Assembly: GCA_016928075.1 (NCBI GenBank)
Contig: JAFGLJ010000029.1
Coordinates: 99,705-163,704 of the forward strand
Direction: 5' to 3'
Length of the DNA: 64,000 nt
From: Bacteroidales bacterium
GTDB lineage: Bacteria > Bacteroidota > Bacteroidia > Bacteroidales > VadinHA17
Of this stretch, positions 19,579-28,353 are shown in pieces. The notes below the pieces were generated by a model. It was not told the origin of the DNA. It was given only the letters and a program-made list of their open reading frames with translations, and searched no databases. The first letter of the stretch is position 1. Every line of letters starts with the position of its first letter. Both the position numbers and the translations under genes were made by a program.

Positions 19579-20667
19579 TTAATTAACTACATTGATTTTA
19601 TCGTTGTCTGTGAGTTTCGTCTGTCCGTCAACAACAAGCATATCACCCACTGCAAGATCATCACTGATGATCTCAAGCATTTCATCATAGCGTTTACCTA
19701 TTTTTACCTGGTACCTCTTGGCAATACCATTCCTGTCAACAAATATATACCTGTTATTTGTTCCTTCCTGCTGCAGGACAACATTAGAAGGAACAACGAA
19801 AGCTTCTTCCTCACCAAGGAACATTGATACCCTGATAAACATTCCGGGTTTGAGTTTAAAATTACTATTTGGAACAGTTATCTCAACTTCAAATGACCTT
19901 GTCATTGGATCAATGGTAGGATAAACAAGGCTCACAGTACCTTTGAACTTATCATCAGGAAAAACGTCTGAAATAATGGTTGCATCCATCCCTTCCTTTA
20001 CAAGAGGCATATATTGTTCTGAAATATTGACAACAGCCTTAACCGGATTCACCTGCATGAGGGTTACAATTGCTGCCTTACCGGCAACAGTATTTGGTGC
20101 TCCACTGTACATTTCACCATTCTCAAAATATTTCCCTGTTACCACACCGGAAAATGGTGCATATATAACAGTGTTTTCCCTGAGGAACTTAACATTGCTT
20201 TCCGTCACTTCCACCTGTGTTTTTAACTGGTCATATTGCTGTTGAGGAATATCCCCCGTCTCAAGGAGTGAAGACAGCCTTTGAAGGTCTGTTTTCAGGT
20301 TGCCAAGCTGAATCTCTGCCTGGTGCAGCTGTGTCTGATCCATAGCAAACAGCTTCTGACCTTCAGATACCCTGTCACCCGGTTCAACAAAGATATTATC
20401 CACCCTGCCGGGTGAGGCAGGTGCGAGATGCACCTCCTCAAAAGCTTCGATGGTGGCTGTATAATCAATAGTTCTTGCTATGGTCGAAAGCTCAAGCGCC
20501 TGAGTTCTGACAACTATCTCTTTTTCATTAGTCAGTTCTGCATCAGTACCTGCAAGCCGGCCAGCCTGGTTTTGTTGATTACATCCCGTAGCAACGACTG
20601 TCAGCAACGCAATAATTGGAAATAATCTTATAGATTTCATATTTCTGGTATTTATTTTTTCCGACAT
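19579..20667 (-). CDS. Efflux RND periplasmic adaptor (membrane-fusion protein)
   Basis: The adaptor links the RND pump with the outer-membrane channel. The 362-residue sequence has a lipoprotein signal (MKSIRLFPIIALLTVVATGC) starting at the ATG at 20640; the ATG at 20667 would add nine polar residues in front of it, so 20640 is the more likely start. Then come the barrel-sandwich half (HLAPASPGRVDNIFVEPGDRVSEGQKLFAMD), an alpha-hairpin (QAEIQLGNLKTDLQRLSSLL), the second half (VIYAPFSGVVTGKYFENGEM) and a beta-barrel domain. It lies between the tolC-type and pump genes. Confidence 0.94.
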   Translation of the reverse strand: MSEKINTRNMKSIRLFPIIALLTVVATGCNQQNQAGRLAGTDAELTNEKEIVVRTQALELSTIARTIDYTATIEAFEEVHLAPASPGRVDNIFVEPGDRVSEGQKLFAMDQTQLHQAEIQLGNLKTDLQRLSSLLETGDIPQQQYDQLKTQVEVTESNVKFLRENTVIYAPFSGVVTGKYFENGEMYSGAPNTVAGKAAIVTLMQVNPVKAVVNISEQYMPLVKEGMDATIISDVFPDDKFKGTVSLVYPTIDPMTRSFEVEITVPNSNFKLKPGMFIRVSMFLGEEEAFVVPSNVVLQQEGTNNRYIFVDRNGIAKRYQVKIGKRYDEMLEIISDDLAVGDMLVVDGQTKLTDNDKINVVN

Positions 20668-20669
20668 TA

Positions 20670-22013
20670 TTAAATATTGTTAAGTAATTTATCCAGTGCC
20701 AGTTTAGTCTGCAGCAGGTCCATTAAGGCACTGATATAATTATTTTCGGCCTGCAGGTAATTATTATGTGCCTGGGTCAGATCCAGGCTTGAAGCTACAC
20801 CTTCCCGGTATTTATTCTCAACACTTTCATACACCCTGTAAGCAACATCCACATTTTCTCTCTGTGTATCATACTGGTCACGGGCATTTATAAGGTTAAA
20901 TCTCAATTGCTTTTCCTGTAGTAGTAGCTGGTCTGAAACCAGGTTCTTATTGGTTACAGCTTTCTCAAGCTCTATTTGAGCTTGCCTGATTCGGGAATAA
21001 CGCTGACCGCTGGCAAAGATGGGTATTGATACCTGGAACCCTAGCATTGAATTCGGGAACCATCTCATGTCATTCAGTTTGTCTCCCATACCATTTTTAT
21101 TCCAGCTATAGAAGGCAGAAAATGAAGGAAGAATACTGGCTTTTTCATTCTTAAGGGTCAGTTCCTGCATTTTAACCTGGCTCTCGGTTAGCCTGAAATC
21201 AATATGCTCCCTCAGGTTGAAAGCATTTTCCATCAGGGTTTCAACACTAGCTTCTTTAAGTAATTCATCGAGTTCCGTGGTGAGTTTGATATCTCTGTTC
21301 ATATCTACGCCCAGCTGAAACCTGAGCATATTATAGCTGAATTCCAGGTTCCTTTCCATTGAACGCACATTCGTCTCAAGGCCCCTCACATTTGAAAGCA
21401 TCTGATCAACATCAGTCTCCTCGGCCATGCCTACCTCTTTCATTGACTTTGTTGAGCGGTACAGCTCCCTCAGGTTTTTACTGGTTCCGTTGAGTATGTC
21501 GAGAGATTCCCGGGATATCAATATCAGGTAATAAGTATTTATTACCTGCTCTCTGATATCAATCTCAGACTTTTCAAGTAATTGCTCACTCATCTTTTCA
21601 GCCAGTATTACAGTTTGTATTCCAACAAAATACGGAGCATTAAAGATCATCTGGGTAGCCTGTAAACCGTAACTACTATTATACTTGGAACCAAATTGAA
21701 CAGGAATTTTTTCCCCTGGCTGATTAATTATTTCTCCTGGAAGCAGCGTTGTCATCAACTTCAGGTTGTCATTCAGTGATCCGCTGCCATCCACTCTGGG
21801 AAGTCCGTTTGAAATAACTTCCCATTTTGCCATTTCCGCTGCCTGAACATCGTATCTTGATGCTTTTATAATCTTATTATGCTGCACAGCATAATCCTGG
21901 GCTTCCTGGAGAGAAAGTGTCAAAACAGTATCAGGTTCCTGGGCTGCTATTGCCGTACCCAGAAATGTCATCAACAATAAGTTTAACCATTTGATTATCA
22001 TTATTCTATGCAT
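20670..22013 (-). CDS. TolC-family outer-membrane efflux protein
   Basis: TolC-type proteins form the outer-membrane exit duct of tripartite pumps. The 447-residue protein has a signal peptide ending in GTAIAAQ, two repeated OEP domains with long coiled helices, and the typical phrases LTLSLQEAQDYAVQHNKIIKA near the start and EGVASSLDLTQAHNNYLQAE near the end. The ATG at 22013 overlaps tetR by 8 bases; a second ATG at 22001 (MIIKWLNLLLMTF) would lie 4 bases after the tetR stop and gives a cleaner signal peptide. Confidence 0.94.
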   Translation of the reverse strand: MHRIMIIKWLNLLLMTFLGTAIAAQEPDTVLTLSLQEAQDYAVQHNKIIKASRYDVQAAEMAKWEVISNGLPRVDGSGSLNDNLKLMTTLLPGEIINQPGEKIPVQFGSKYNSSYGLQATQMIFNAPYFVGIQTVILAEKMSEQLLEKSEIDIREQVINTYYLILISRESLDILNGTSKNLRELYRSTKSMKEVGMAEETDVDQMLSNVRGLETNVRSMERNLEFSYNMLRFQLGVDMNRDIKLTTELDELLKEASVETLMENAFNLREHIDFRLTESQVKMQELTLKNEKASILPSFSAFYSWNKNGMGDKLNDMRWFPNSMLGFQVSIPIFASGQRYSRIRQAQIELEKAVTNKNLVSDQLLLQEKQLRFNLINARDQYDTQRENVDVAYRVYESVENKYREGVASSLDLTQAHNNYLQAENNYISALMDLLQTKLALDKLLNNI

Positions 22014-22629
22014 TTAATTCAATTTTTTTCTGTTCTTTATATTTGTTAATTAATTGCTGTCCTTCAGGGGTAGCTATACCTAAGAGAAAATTAAATAGAA
22101 GGTTGTCAACTATTTCAAAGCTTGAATATTTCTCAGGAAGAAGATCCTCATTATCTCTTATGGCATCAATAGCGCTGTGTATCCCTGTATTGACAATTTC
22201 AATATTTATATCATCCCTGAATATTTTCTCCTCAATCCCTCTTCGCAGCATAGCAAGTGACATTTCATAATTCTTTATATCACCTTTCTGACATATCATT
22301 TCATACACCTTATAATGATATTTTTTCAGATCCATAAAGTAAGTAGGGTTGGTATTGCTAAAATGTAATGATGCAACCCTGAGCATTTCAAAAAGTGCTT
22401 CTATAACGTTATCCGCATCATCCATAATTTTCCTGAATACATCCTTTTGTTTTTTGGCCATATTATTTATGACACTTACCAGCAGCTCATCCTTATCTGC
22501 AAAATGCTCATATATTGTGCGTTTTGACATCCCCAGATGATTTGCTATAGAGTCCATTGTCACAGCTCTGATGCCATATTTCATGAACAGAACCGCTGCT
22601 TCCTCCGTAATTCTTACCCTGTAATTCAT
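22006..22629 (-). CDS. TetR/AcrR-family transcriptional regulator
   Basis: This 207-residue regulator has an N-terminal TetR helix-turn-helix (EAAVLFMKYGIRAVTMDSIA, HLGMSKRTIYEHFADKDELL), and a C-terminal ligand-binding domain. It is the first gene of the operon and overlaps the tolC-type gene, so it is likely co-transcribed with the pump it controls. A perfect inverted repeat (22659-22684) 30 bases upstream is a natural candidate for its own operator. The ligand is unknown. Confidence 0.95.
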   Translation of the reverse strand: MNYRVRITEEAAVLFMKYGIRAVTMDSIANHLGMSKRTIYEHFADKDELLVSVINNMAKKQKDVFRKIMDDADNVIEALFEMLRVASLHFSNTNPTYFMDLKKYHYKVYEMICQKGDIKNYEMSLAMLRRGIEEKIFRDDINIEIVNTGIHSAIDAIRDNEDLLPEKYSSFEIVDNLLFNFLLGIATPEGQQLINKYKEQKKIELNA

Positions 22630-22658
22630 TATTTAAAATTATGGTGTGCAATAATGAG

Positions 22659-22684
22659 AAAACTTTTCGGGTTTCCAAAGTTTT
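22659..22684. promoter_or_regulatory. Candidate TetR operator
   Basis: AAAACTTT at 22659-22666 and AAAGTTTT at 22677-22684 form a perfect 8-bp inverted repeat with a 10-base spacer, 26 bp overall, a size typical of TetR-family operators. It covers a weak -7-like sequence (AAACTTTG on the minus strand) and lies 30 bases upstream of the tetR start, which would allow self-repression of the whole efflux operon. Confidence 0.55.
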
Positions 22685-22792
22685 AAATGTTAAATTTCTA
22701 TTAAAATCGGTGAAGGGGGTTAATCAGTCGGTAAATAGTAAAGGCTGAGACTGAAGTTATGGTGTGGGATTAGATCCCGCGTTGCCCTGAAG

Positions 22793-23719
22793 TCAGGATG
22801 ATAGATTACGTATACTGTTTATAAGTTCCACCCTGTTTCTCAGGCCTGATTTAATATAAATACGGTGCGTATGATCTTTAACAGTCTGCAGGCTAATAAA
22901 TAAGGTATTGGCTATTTCCTTATTAGTTAAACCCTTACATATCTCCCTTATTATATCTTTCTCTCTTTCCGATATTTCATAACGACTGCAAAAATCTTCG
23001 AAATCCTGTTCTGCTTCTCCTGACCTGATATATGTTGAAAGTATACCGTAGTATCGTAGAACAAGTGGGATGAATGAATAGCATGCATAAAAAACTATTA
23101 CAAATAAAAGAGCGATATAACCGGTCATATCAAAGAAATAGAGAATGACTGCCTGGATAATCCCGGCGACAATAATTAATGTAGCCAGGAATTGAAGCTT
23201 TCTTCTTTTAATTCTGGTTTTACCTCCCGGCCTTATAAGTAATACCATTCCTGATGCTATATGTGTTACTGTCCCAAAAACAACATAGTATAGTATGTAC
23301 AGATGAAGTGGTATGTTGGTATCATTAAAGGTAAGATAGACTATTGCCGCAAAACCAGCCAGGTATAACAGTATGAAGGATATTGTGGATACTTTGCCTA
23401 TCTGTCGTTGCTGCAAATCAAGTGAGAATTTTAACATCATGTACCAGCCCACTATCATAAAAGGCAGACCTATCAATGCCTGATAGGTAAAAATCCTTTC
23501 CATAATTTGCACGGAAAGATATTCAGAAAGAAATTTATCTATGAAGACCTGTCCCCAGATACCGTAAAATCCAAAGGTATATGCAAATATCTGGAAATAG
23601 ATCAATGCGGATGTAAATCCATTCTGGTATTCCTTGCGTAATCGTGCTGCCGTAAGCATACCCAGCGCAGACAAACCAACTGATAAAGCAAATATGAAAT
23701 ATGACAGGATGCGAAGCAT
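22793..23719 (-). CDS. Membrane-embedded regulator with C-terminal LuxR-type HTH
   Basis: The 308-residue protein has a hydrophobic N-terminal two thirds with about seven membrane segments (for example FALSVGLSALGMLTAARL, LIYFQIFAYTFGFYGIWG, FILLYLAGFAAIVYLTF, YIALLFVIVFYACYSFIPLV) and a cytosolic LuxR/GerE helix-turn-helix at about 247-308 (ISEREKDIIREICKGLTNKE, TLFISLQTVKDHTHRIYIKS). That makes it a one-component, membrane-bound transcription factor rather than a two-component regulator; no receiver domain is present. It is divergent from the membrane protein at 23870, and repeated motifs lie between them. The signal it senses is unknown. Confidence 0.9.
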   Translation of the reverse strand: MLRILSYFIFALSVGLSALGMLTAARLRKEYQNGFTSALIYFQIFAYTFGFYGIWGQVFIDKFLSEYLSVQIMERIFTYQALIGLPFMIVGWYMMLKFSLDLQQRQIGKVSTISFILLYLAGFAAIVYLTFNDTNIPLHLYILYYVVFGTVTHIASGMVLLIRPGGKTRIKRRKLQFLATLIIVAGIIQAVILYFFDMTGYIALLFVIVFYACYSFIPLVLRYYGILSTYIRSGEAEQDFEDFCSRYEISEREKDIIREICKGLTNKEIANTLFISLQTVKDHTHRIYIKSGLRNRVELINSIRNLSS

Positions 23720-23772
23720 GTTAAATCCGTTGGTTTTTGCATAAAAATACTCACTACTTTGGTTGTAACCTG

Positions 23773-23813
23773 AATACTAAAGTAGGATATTTTAAGAACA
23801 ATACTTAAGTAGG
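23773..23813. promoter_or_regulatory. Paired 14-bp direct repeats, candidate LuxR-type operators
   Basis: AATACTAAAGTAGG (23773-23786) and AATACTTAAGTAGG (23800-23813) differ at one base and are spaced 27 bp apart centre to centre. The second contains the perfect palindrome TACTTAAGTA. A related inverted half (ACTACTTT) lies at 23753-23760. All sit between the divergent LuxR-type gene and the membrane-protein gene, directly upstream of the latter's promoter. Confidence 0.5.
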
Positions 23814-23816
23814 TGG

Positions 23817-23844
23817 TTTGATTCTATACATAAACATATATTTG
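23817..23844 (+). promoter_or_regulatory. Promoter for the 227-residue membrane protein
   Basis: TATATTTG at 23837-23844 matches the -7 consensus; TTTG at 23817-23820 could be the -33 element but the spacer is 16 bases, shorter than usual. The start codon is 26 bases further on. A poor -33 spacing fits a promoter that needs an activator at the adjacent repeats. Confidence 0.5.
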
Positions 23845-23869
23845 TTGGTGAATTGAATCAGTCCTTAAT

Positions 23870-24553
23870 ATGGAAAATTCAACAAATAATAATATCAAGC
23901 CATCTTTTGGCAGAAGTTTCTCCCAGGGCCTTGAAATTCTTGGAGATAATTTCCTACCACTGCTCCTTGTTATTATTGTGGTTGTTTTTATACAGATACC
24001 TGTTCAAATTGTAAGATTTACAGCTGAAATAGGAGGCATAGGCCTATTCCTGGTTGGTTTCGGGATTTTCGCCCTTGCCTATAGCTTTCTCGTTATTCCT
24101 GTTTTCGATTTTGGCAGTGATCTTATATTCATACACGCTGCCAGGAAACAGAAAATAGATTTCAAATACCTTGTCTCCGGTTTCTCTGAAAATTATGTTC
24201 ACATCATACTTGCTAACCTGCTGGTTTTTGCACTGGTAATGATAGGAATCATAATGCTGATCATACCCGGAATTATAATAGGGGTCCGGCTCACCTTCGT
24301 CAGTTACCTTGTTATGGACAAGAAGATGGATCCCATAACTGCTGTTGAGGAGAGCTGGCGACTGACAAAAGGATATGGATGGACTATTTTTGCCATGGGC
24401 CTTGTATCGTTCTTTATAATTATATTTGGTTTTCTGATGCTCATTATCGGGATATTTCCTGCAATCATGTGGGTCAGCGGGGCATTTGCCTCAATTTATA
24501 ACGATGTACTTACAGAGAAAGGTGAACTACCTGAGATACCTGAATCAGAGTAG
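23870..24553 (+). CDS. Multi-pass membrane protein of unknown function
   Basis: The 227-residue protein has about six hydrophobic segments (FLPLLLVIIVVVFIQIPVQI, LFLVGFGIFALAYSFLVIPV, LLVFALVMIGIIMLIIPGII, and a long C-terminal pair) and resembles the membrane domains of the DUF975 / glycerophosphodiesterase-membrane type. The segment PITAVEESWRLTKGYGWTIF is typical of those families. No enzymatic motif is seen. It is divergent from the LuxR-type regulator and is the most likely target of it; a clear terminator follows. Confidence 0.85.
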   Translation: MENSTNNNIKPSFGRSFSQGLEILGDNFLPLLLVIIVVVFIQIPVQIVRFTAEIGGIGLFLVGFGIFALAYSFLVIPVFDFGSDLIFIHAARKQKIDFKYLVSGFSENYVHIILANLLVFALVMIGIIMLIIPGIIIGVRLTFVSYLVMDKKMDPITAVEESWRLTKGYGWTIFAMGLVSFFIIIFGFLMLIIGIFPAIMWVSGAFASIYNDVLTEKGELPEIPESE

Positions 24554-24584
24554 TATCAATAACACCTGTTTTTATACCTGACCG

Positions 24585-24614
24585 GGGGAGACCAGAATAT
24601 GGTTTCCCCTTTTT
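24585..24614 (+). terminator. Intrinsic terminator between convergent genes
   Basis: The stem GGGGAGACCA / TGGTTTCCCC (one G-T wobble) with a five-base loop is followed by TTTTT. It terminates the membrane-protein gene and ends at the stop of the convergent helicase gene. Confidence 0.85.
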
Positions 24615-26919
24615 AATTATCATTCAATCTGAGCTTTGCAAATCTCAGGAGCAGCTTTTTTTCGCCTGAATCATCGAACACAACCAGTGCCGTCGTGTTT
24701 GGGGCTTCTCCATCAATTGATAATATTGTTCCACGGCCAAACCGTTCGTGGTATACTACTGCACCTTCCTTAAGGTCTTTTTCAGCTGCCAATTGCTGAT
24801 CACCTGTATTATAACCGGTTGCCGGTTTAAACTTTTTAAGGTTCCGTTCGTGAGGGCTCGTATATTCAACACTTTTGTCTGTCATTGCTGTTCTTCTCCG
24901 GTCAAAAGGTCTTTTATATTCCGGCGGCCTGTAATTATCATTTTTCTCAGCACTGGGAGGATACTGAAGGTAATCATCATCAATTTCTGAAAGAAACCTG
25001 CTGGGAGTACAATTTTCCAGTTTACCCCATCTATAGCGGTTAAGCGCATAGCTGAGGGTTACGTATTCTTTTGCACGTGTAACGGCAACGTAGAACAGTC
25101 GTCTTTCTTCTTCAAGTCCCATGTTTTCTGCCAGCGACATCAGGGACGGGAAAAGGTTTTCTTCGAGACCGGCTATATATACGTGTTTAAACTCAAGGCC
25201 TTTAGCCGAATGCATGGTCATAAGTGTAACCTTATTCCGGTCTTCTTCTTTCTCTGTATCTCTGTCGGTAAGCAAGGCTACTGATTCGAGGTACGCTGCA
25301 AGATCATTGGGTTCCCCATTGGTCTCTGCGGCGTCGGTAAATTCTTTTATGGCATTCAATAATTCCTGGAGGTTTTCATACCTGCTTATCTCTTCAGGTG
25401 TCTGTCCTTCCTTGAGTTCTTTCATTATTCCGGTTACAGTGGCAGTCTTTATTGCCGCACCATATGCATCGGCATTAGTGCATTCCGATGACAGGGAATT
25501 AACAAGGTCAGTGTATACCTGAACCCTCTTCCAGGTAGCGGGTGTCAGCAATGGCTGATATGATGAGGAATCTGATATTATTTCCCATGTTGTAACTTCT
25601 TTATTTGCGGCTGCTTCAAATATCCTTTCAATAGTAGTCTTTCCTATACCTCTTCTGGGATAGTTGATTGTCCGTCTTAATGCTTCCTCATCATTTGGAT
25701 TGATAACCATTCTGAGGTAAGCCAGTATGTCTTTTATTTCTTTTCGTTCATAAAATGACAATCCCCCGTAAATCTTATATGGAATATTCTTTTTCCTGAA
25801 TGTTTCCTCAAAAATCCTCGACTGGGCATTTGTACGGTACAGTACTGCAAACTCTTCCCATTTAACCTGCTCTGAAAGGCTTCGGTCGAATATATCAGAA
25901 GCTATCCTGAATCCTTCTTCTCCGTCGGTCATCGATTCCATTATCCTGATTCTGTCTCCCTCGCTGTTTTCTGAATATACTGTTTTGCTTATCTGTCCCT
26001 TATTATTAATAATGATGCTATTGGCTGCCTTCACTATTGTCCTGGTTGACCTGTAATTCCTCTCCAGCTTATAAAGAGCATAATCAGGATAGTCATTCCT
26101 GAAATTCAGTATGTTTTCAATGCGCGCGCCCCTGAAGGAATAAATGCTCTGTGCATCGTCTCCTACAACGCACAGGTTACGATGTTTTTCTGACAATTTC
26201 TTTATTATAAGATACTGAGCATAATTAGTATCCTGGTATTCATCCACAAGGATATAATTAAATCTTTGCTGATAATTTGACAGGACATCGGGGTAATCCC
26301 TTAAAAGGATGTTGGTATTTATAAGAAGGTCATCAAAGTCCATTGCCCCTGATTTATAGCATCTGGCGGCATACCTCAGGTAAATTTCCGACAGCATTGG
26401 AATTTTTGATATGCGGTCCCTTTCCGTGATTGATTTGTTGGATGCATATACCTGCGCGGTAATAAGATTGTTTTTGGCGGCTGATATCCTGGCGGCAACA
26501 AATGAGGGCTTATAGACCTTATCATCAAGTCCCATCTCTTTTATTATTGTTTTAACCAGGCTGCGTGAATCGGTGGCATCATAAATAGTGTAAGTAGAAG
26601 GATATCCCAGCTTATCAGATTCGACCCTCAGTATCCTTGCAAAGATACTGTGAAATGTTCCCATCCATAAATACCTGCTGTTATTGTACCCGGCAATTTT
26701 AATTATCCTTTCCTTCATCTCTTCAGCAGCTTTGTTGGTAAAAGTCAGGGCCAGGATAGAGTTAGCGGGCACACCTTTCCTTAGCAGGTGTGCAATCCTG
26801 TAAGTAAGGACCCTGGTTTTTCCGGATCCGGCTCCGGCAATAACAAGTGAGGGTCCTTCGGTATTGACAACTGCTACCTTCTGAGCCTCATTTAAATCAC
26901 TGAGATAATTATCTGCCAT
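24613..26919 (-). CDS. uvrD: UvrD/PcrA-type 3'-5' DNA helicase
   Basis: This is a superfamily 1A helicase for repair and for removing obstacles on DNA. The 768-residue protein shows the helicase motifs in order: Walker A AGAGSGKT (28-35), motif Ia ALTFTNKAAEEMKERI, motif II VDEYQDTN, motif III GDDAQSIYSFRGA, motif IV LERNYRS, motif V TLMTMHSAKGLEF and motif VI EEERRLFYVAVTRAKE. The C-terminal VYHERFGRGTILSID segment is the Tudor-like tail that in PcrA contacts RNA polymerase. It is monocistronic, with a promoter at 26948. Confidence 0.96.
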   Translation of the reverse strand: MADNYLSDLNEAQKVAVVNTEGPSLVIAGAGSGKTRVLTYRIAHLLRKGVPANSILALTFTNKAAEEMKERIIKIAGYNNSRYLWMGTFHSIFARILRVESDKLGYPSTYTIYDATDSRSLVKTIIKEMGLDDKVYKPSFVAARISAAKNNLITAQVYASNKSITERDRISKIPMLSEIYLRYAARCYKSGAMDFDDLLINTNILLRDYPDVLSNYQQRFNYILVDEYQDTNYAQYLIIKKLSEKHRNLCVVGDDAQSIYSFRGARIENILNFRNDYPDYALYKLERNYRSTRTIVKAANSIIINNKGQISKTVYSENSEGDRIRIMESMTDGEEGFRIASDIFDRSLSEQVKWEEFAVLYRTNAQSRIFEETFRKKNIPYKIYGGLSFYERKEIKDILAYLRMVINPNDEEALRRTINYPRRGIGKTTIERIFEAAANKEVTTWEIISDSSSYQPLLTPATWKRVQVYTDLVNSLSSECTNADAYGAAIKTATVTGIMKELKEGQTPEEISRYENLQELLNAIKEFTDAAETNGEPNDLAAYLESVALLTDRDTEKEEDRNKVTLMTMHSAKGLEFKHVYIAGLEENLFPSLMSLAENMGLEEERRLFYVAVTRAKEYVTLSYALNRYRWGKLENCTPSRFLSEIDDDYLQYPPSAEKNDNYRPPEYKRPFDRRRTAMTDKSVEYTSPHERNLKKFKPATGYNTGDQQLAAEKDLKEGAVVYHERFGRGTILSIDGEAPNTTALVVFDDSGEKKLLLRFAKLRLNDN

Positions 26920-26947
26920 AGGGATAACTCCACATTTACGGTGAGCA

Positions 26948-26955
26948 CAAAGTTA
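26948..26955 (-). promoter_or_regulatory. Promoter -7 box for the helicase gene
   Basis: On the minus strand TAACTTTG (plus-strand CAAAGTTA) lies 28 bases upstream of the ATG at 26919. No -33 TTTG is found. Confidence 0.5.
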
Positions 26956-27033
26956 CTAAAAGAGAAAATAATAATTAGAGCCAGCCTCTTCAATAAACCG
27001 CAAGTTATCAACAGGTAGATCCGGTTATCATTG

Positions 27034-27065
27034 TTTGCACAGCCAAGCCACATTTATTATACTTG
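27034..27065 (+). promoter_or_regulatory. Promoter that decides the start of the T9SS cargo gene
   Basis: TTTG (27034-27037), a 20-base spacer and TATACTTG (27058-27065, one change from TAnnTTTG) form a near-ideal Bacteroidota promoter. It covers the TTG codon at 27063, the first in-frame start, so translation must begin downstream, at the GTG at 27129. Confidence 0.65.
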
Positions 27066-27128
27066 CACTTTAATATAACAAATAAGGAGCATAGCCGTTA
27101 TTTTTCTGACTTATCAGTACAAAAAAGA

Positions 27129-28340
27129 GTGAAATTCAAAATTACAATAATATTTTTAGCCTCCGCACTGATTGCCAATGCCCAGATTACTGCACCCGGT
27201 TCAAGTTCCACCAGATATACTGATTATATAACAACGGGAAATAATGATCCTGTTTTCATTTTTTGCCATTCTGATGGCTATACATCAGCCACACTCAATG
27301 CCAGCAGCCCGGGTGGCACAGGACCATTTGATTTTATTTGGACCCGGTGGAATGAACTCTCATCTGATTTTTCAATAAGCATTGACCAACAGCTGGGAGT
27401 TATGGATTCGCAGATCACAGGTCTGGAAGAAGGGGGATACAGGGTTGAAATATCTGACGGTTCAGGCTATGACACTGTACTGACAGCCTGGGTGCACATT
27501 GATAAACCAGTATCTGTTGCCGGCCTTCGTGACTTCAAATGTAATTATGTGGCTCTCTCAGGGTATGCAGCAATAGACACTTTCTATTATGCTGATGTAA
27601 ACAATGGTACACCTATAATGCTTCCCAATGATTACAGGTTTCTCTGGTCATCAGATCCGGAATCGTCAATACCCTATCCAGAACTGGAATTAAATCCGCA
27701 GACTTTTACCCCCCCACTTGAAGATGTATGGTATAATCTCCATGTTGTTGACAGCTTTGGATGTGCAGCTGAATCCTCTTTTTTCTATGAATCTATCCAT
27801 GTAAAGGCCGATTTTGAAATAGATCCCAACCAGGGGGAAGCCCCCCTTGAAGTATTTATCACCGATAACTCTGTACGTGCCAGTACTTACAGGTGGGAAT
27901 TCGGAGATGATTCGGTATCATACCTGGCAGATCCTTTTTCGCACATTTATTACTTCCCGGGAACCTATAAATTGAGATTGTTTATTGAAAGTGAATTGTT
28001 CTGTAAGGATTCAACCAGTCTCACCGTTACAGTGGAGCCTTCATCATTGAATATACCCAACGTTTTCACTCCCGATGGAGATGGTATTAATGACTTCTTT
28101 TATGTTGATAACAAATCACTTAAAAGTATATTCATTCAGGTATTCAGCAGGAATGGCCAGAGAGTGTATGTTTATGATGGGCGTGGGGATGCCCTGAAAG
28201 ACTGGCAGGGATGGGACGGTACCATAGGAAGCAGCAAGGCTAGCCCGGGTGTTTATTTCTACATTATCCGTGCCAGGGGCTGGGATGATGTAGCATACGA
28301 AGGAAAGGAGTTCAGGGGATTCCTCTACCTTTACAGGTAG
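27129..28340 (+). CDS. Secreted PKD-domain protein with type B T9SS sorting domain
   Basis: This 403-residue protein is a type IX secretion cargo. I choose the GTG at 27129, which starts directly at the signal peptide (KFKITIIFLASALIANAQ); the longer frame from TTG 27063 lies within the promoter. A PKD domain occupies about 226-303 (PLEVFITDNSVRASTYRWEFGD). The gliding-motility-associated C-terminal domain lies at about 309-403, starting NIPNVFTPDGDGINDFF and ending EFRGFLYLYR, the type B sorting form. The middle is Ser/Asp-rich without catalytic motifs, so surface adhesion or structure is plausible. Hairpins and repeats follow. Confidence 0.9.
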   Translation: MKFKITIIFLASALIANAQITAPGSSSTRYTDYITTGNNDPVFIFCHSDGYTSATLNASSPGGTGPFDFIWTRWNELSSDFSISIDQQLGVMDSQITGLEEGGYRVEISDGSGYDTVLTAWVHIDKPVSVAGLRDFKCNYVALSGYAAIDTFYYADVNNGTPIMLPNDYRFLWSSDPESSIPYPELELNPQTFTPPLEDVWYNLHVVDSFGCAAESSFFYESIHVKADFEIDPNQGEAPLEVFITDNSVRASTYRWEFGDDSVSYLADPFSHIYYFPGTYKLRLFIESELFCKDSTSLTVTVEPSSLNIPNVFTPDGDGINDFFYVDNKSLKSIFIQVFSRNGQRVYVYDGRGDALKDWQGWDGTIGSSKASPGVYFYIIRARGWDDVAYEGKEFRGFLYLYR

Positions 28341-28353
28341 CAGGTAGCAGGGG

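Noticed and set aside
22766..22797. Two short hairpins (GGGAT/ATCCC and CCTGA/TCAGG) after the LuxR-type gene as a terminator
   Set aside because: No T-tract follows on the minus strand and the arms are only five bases.
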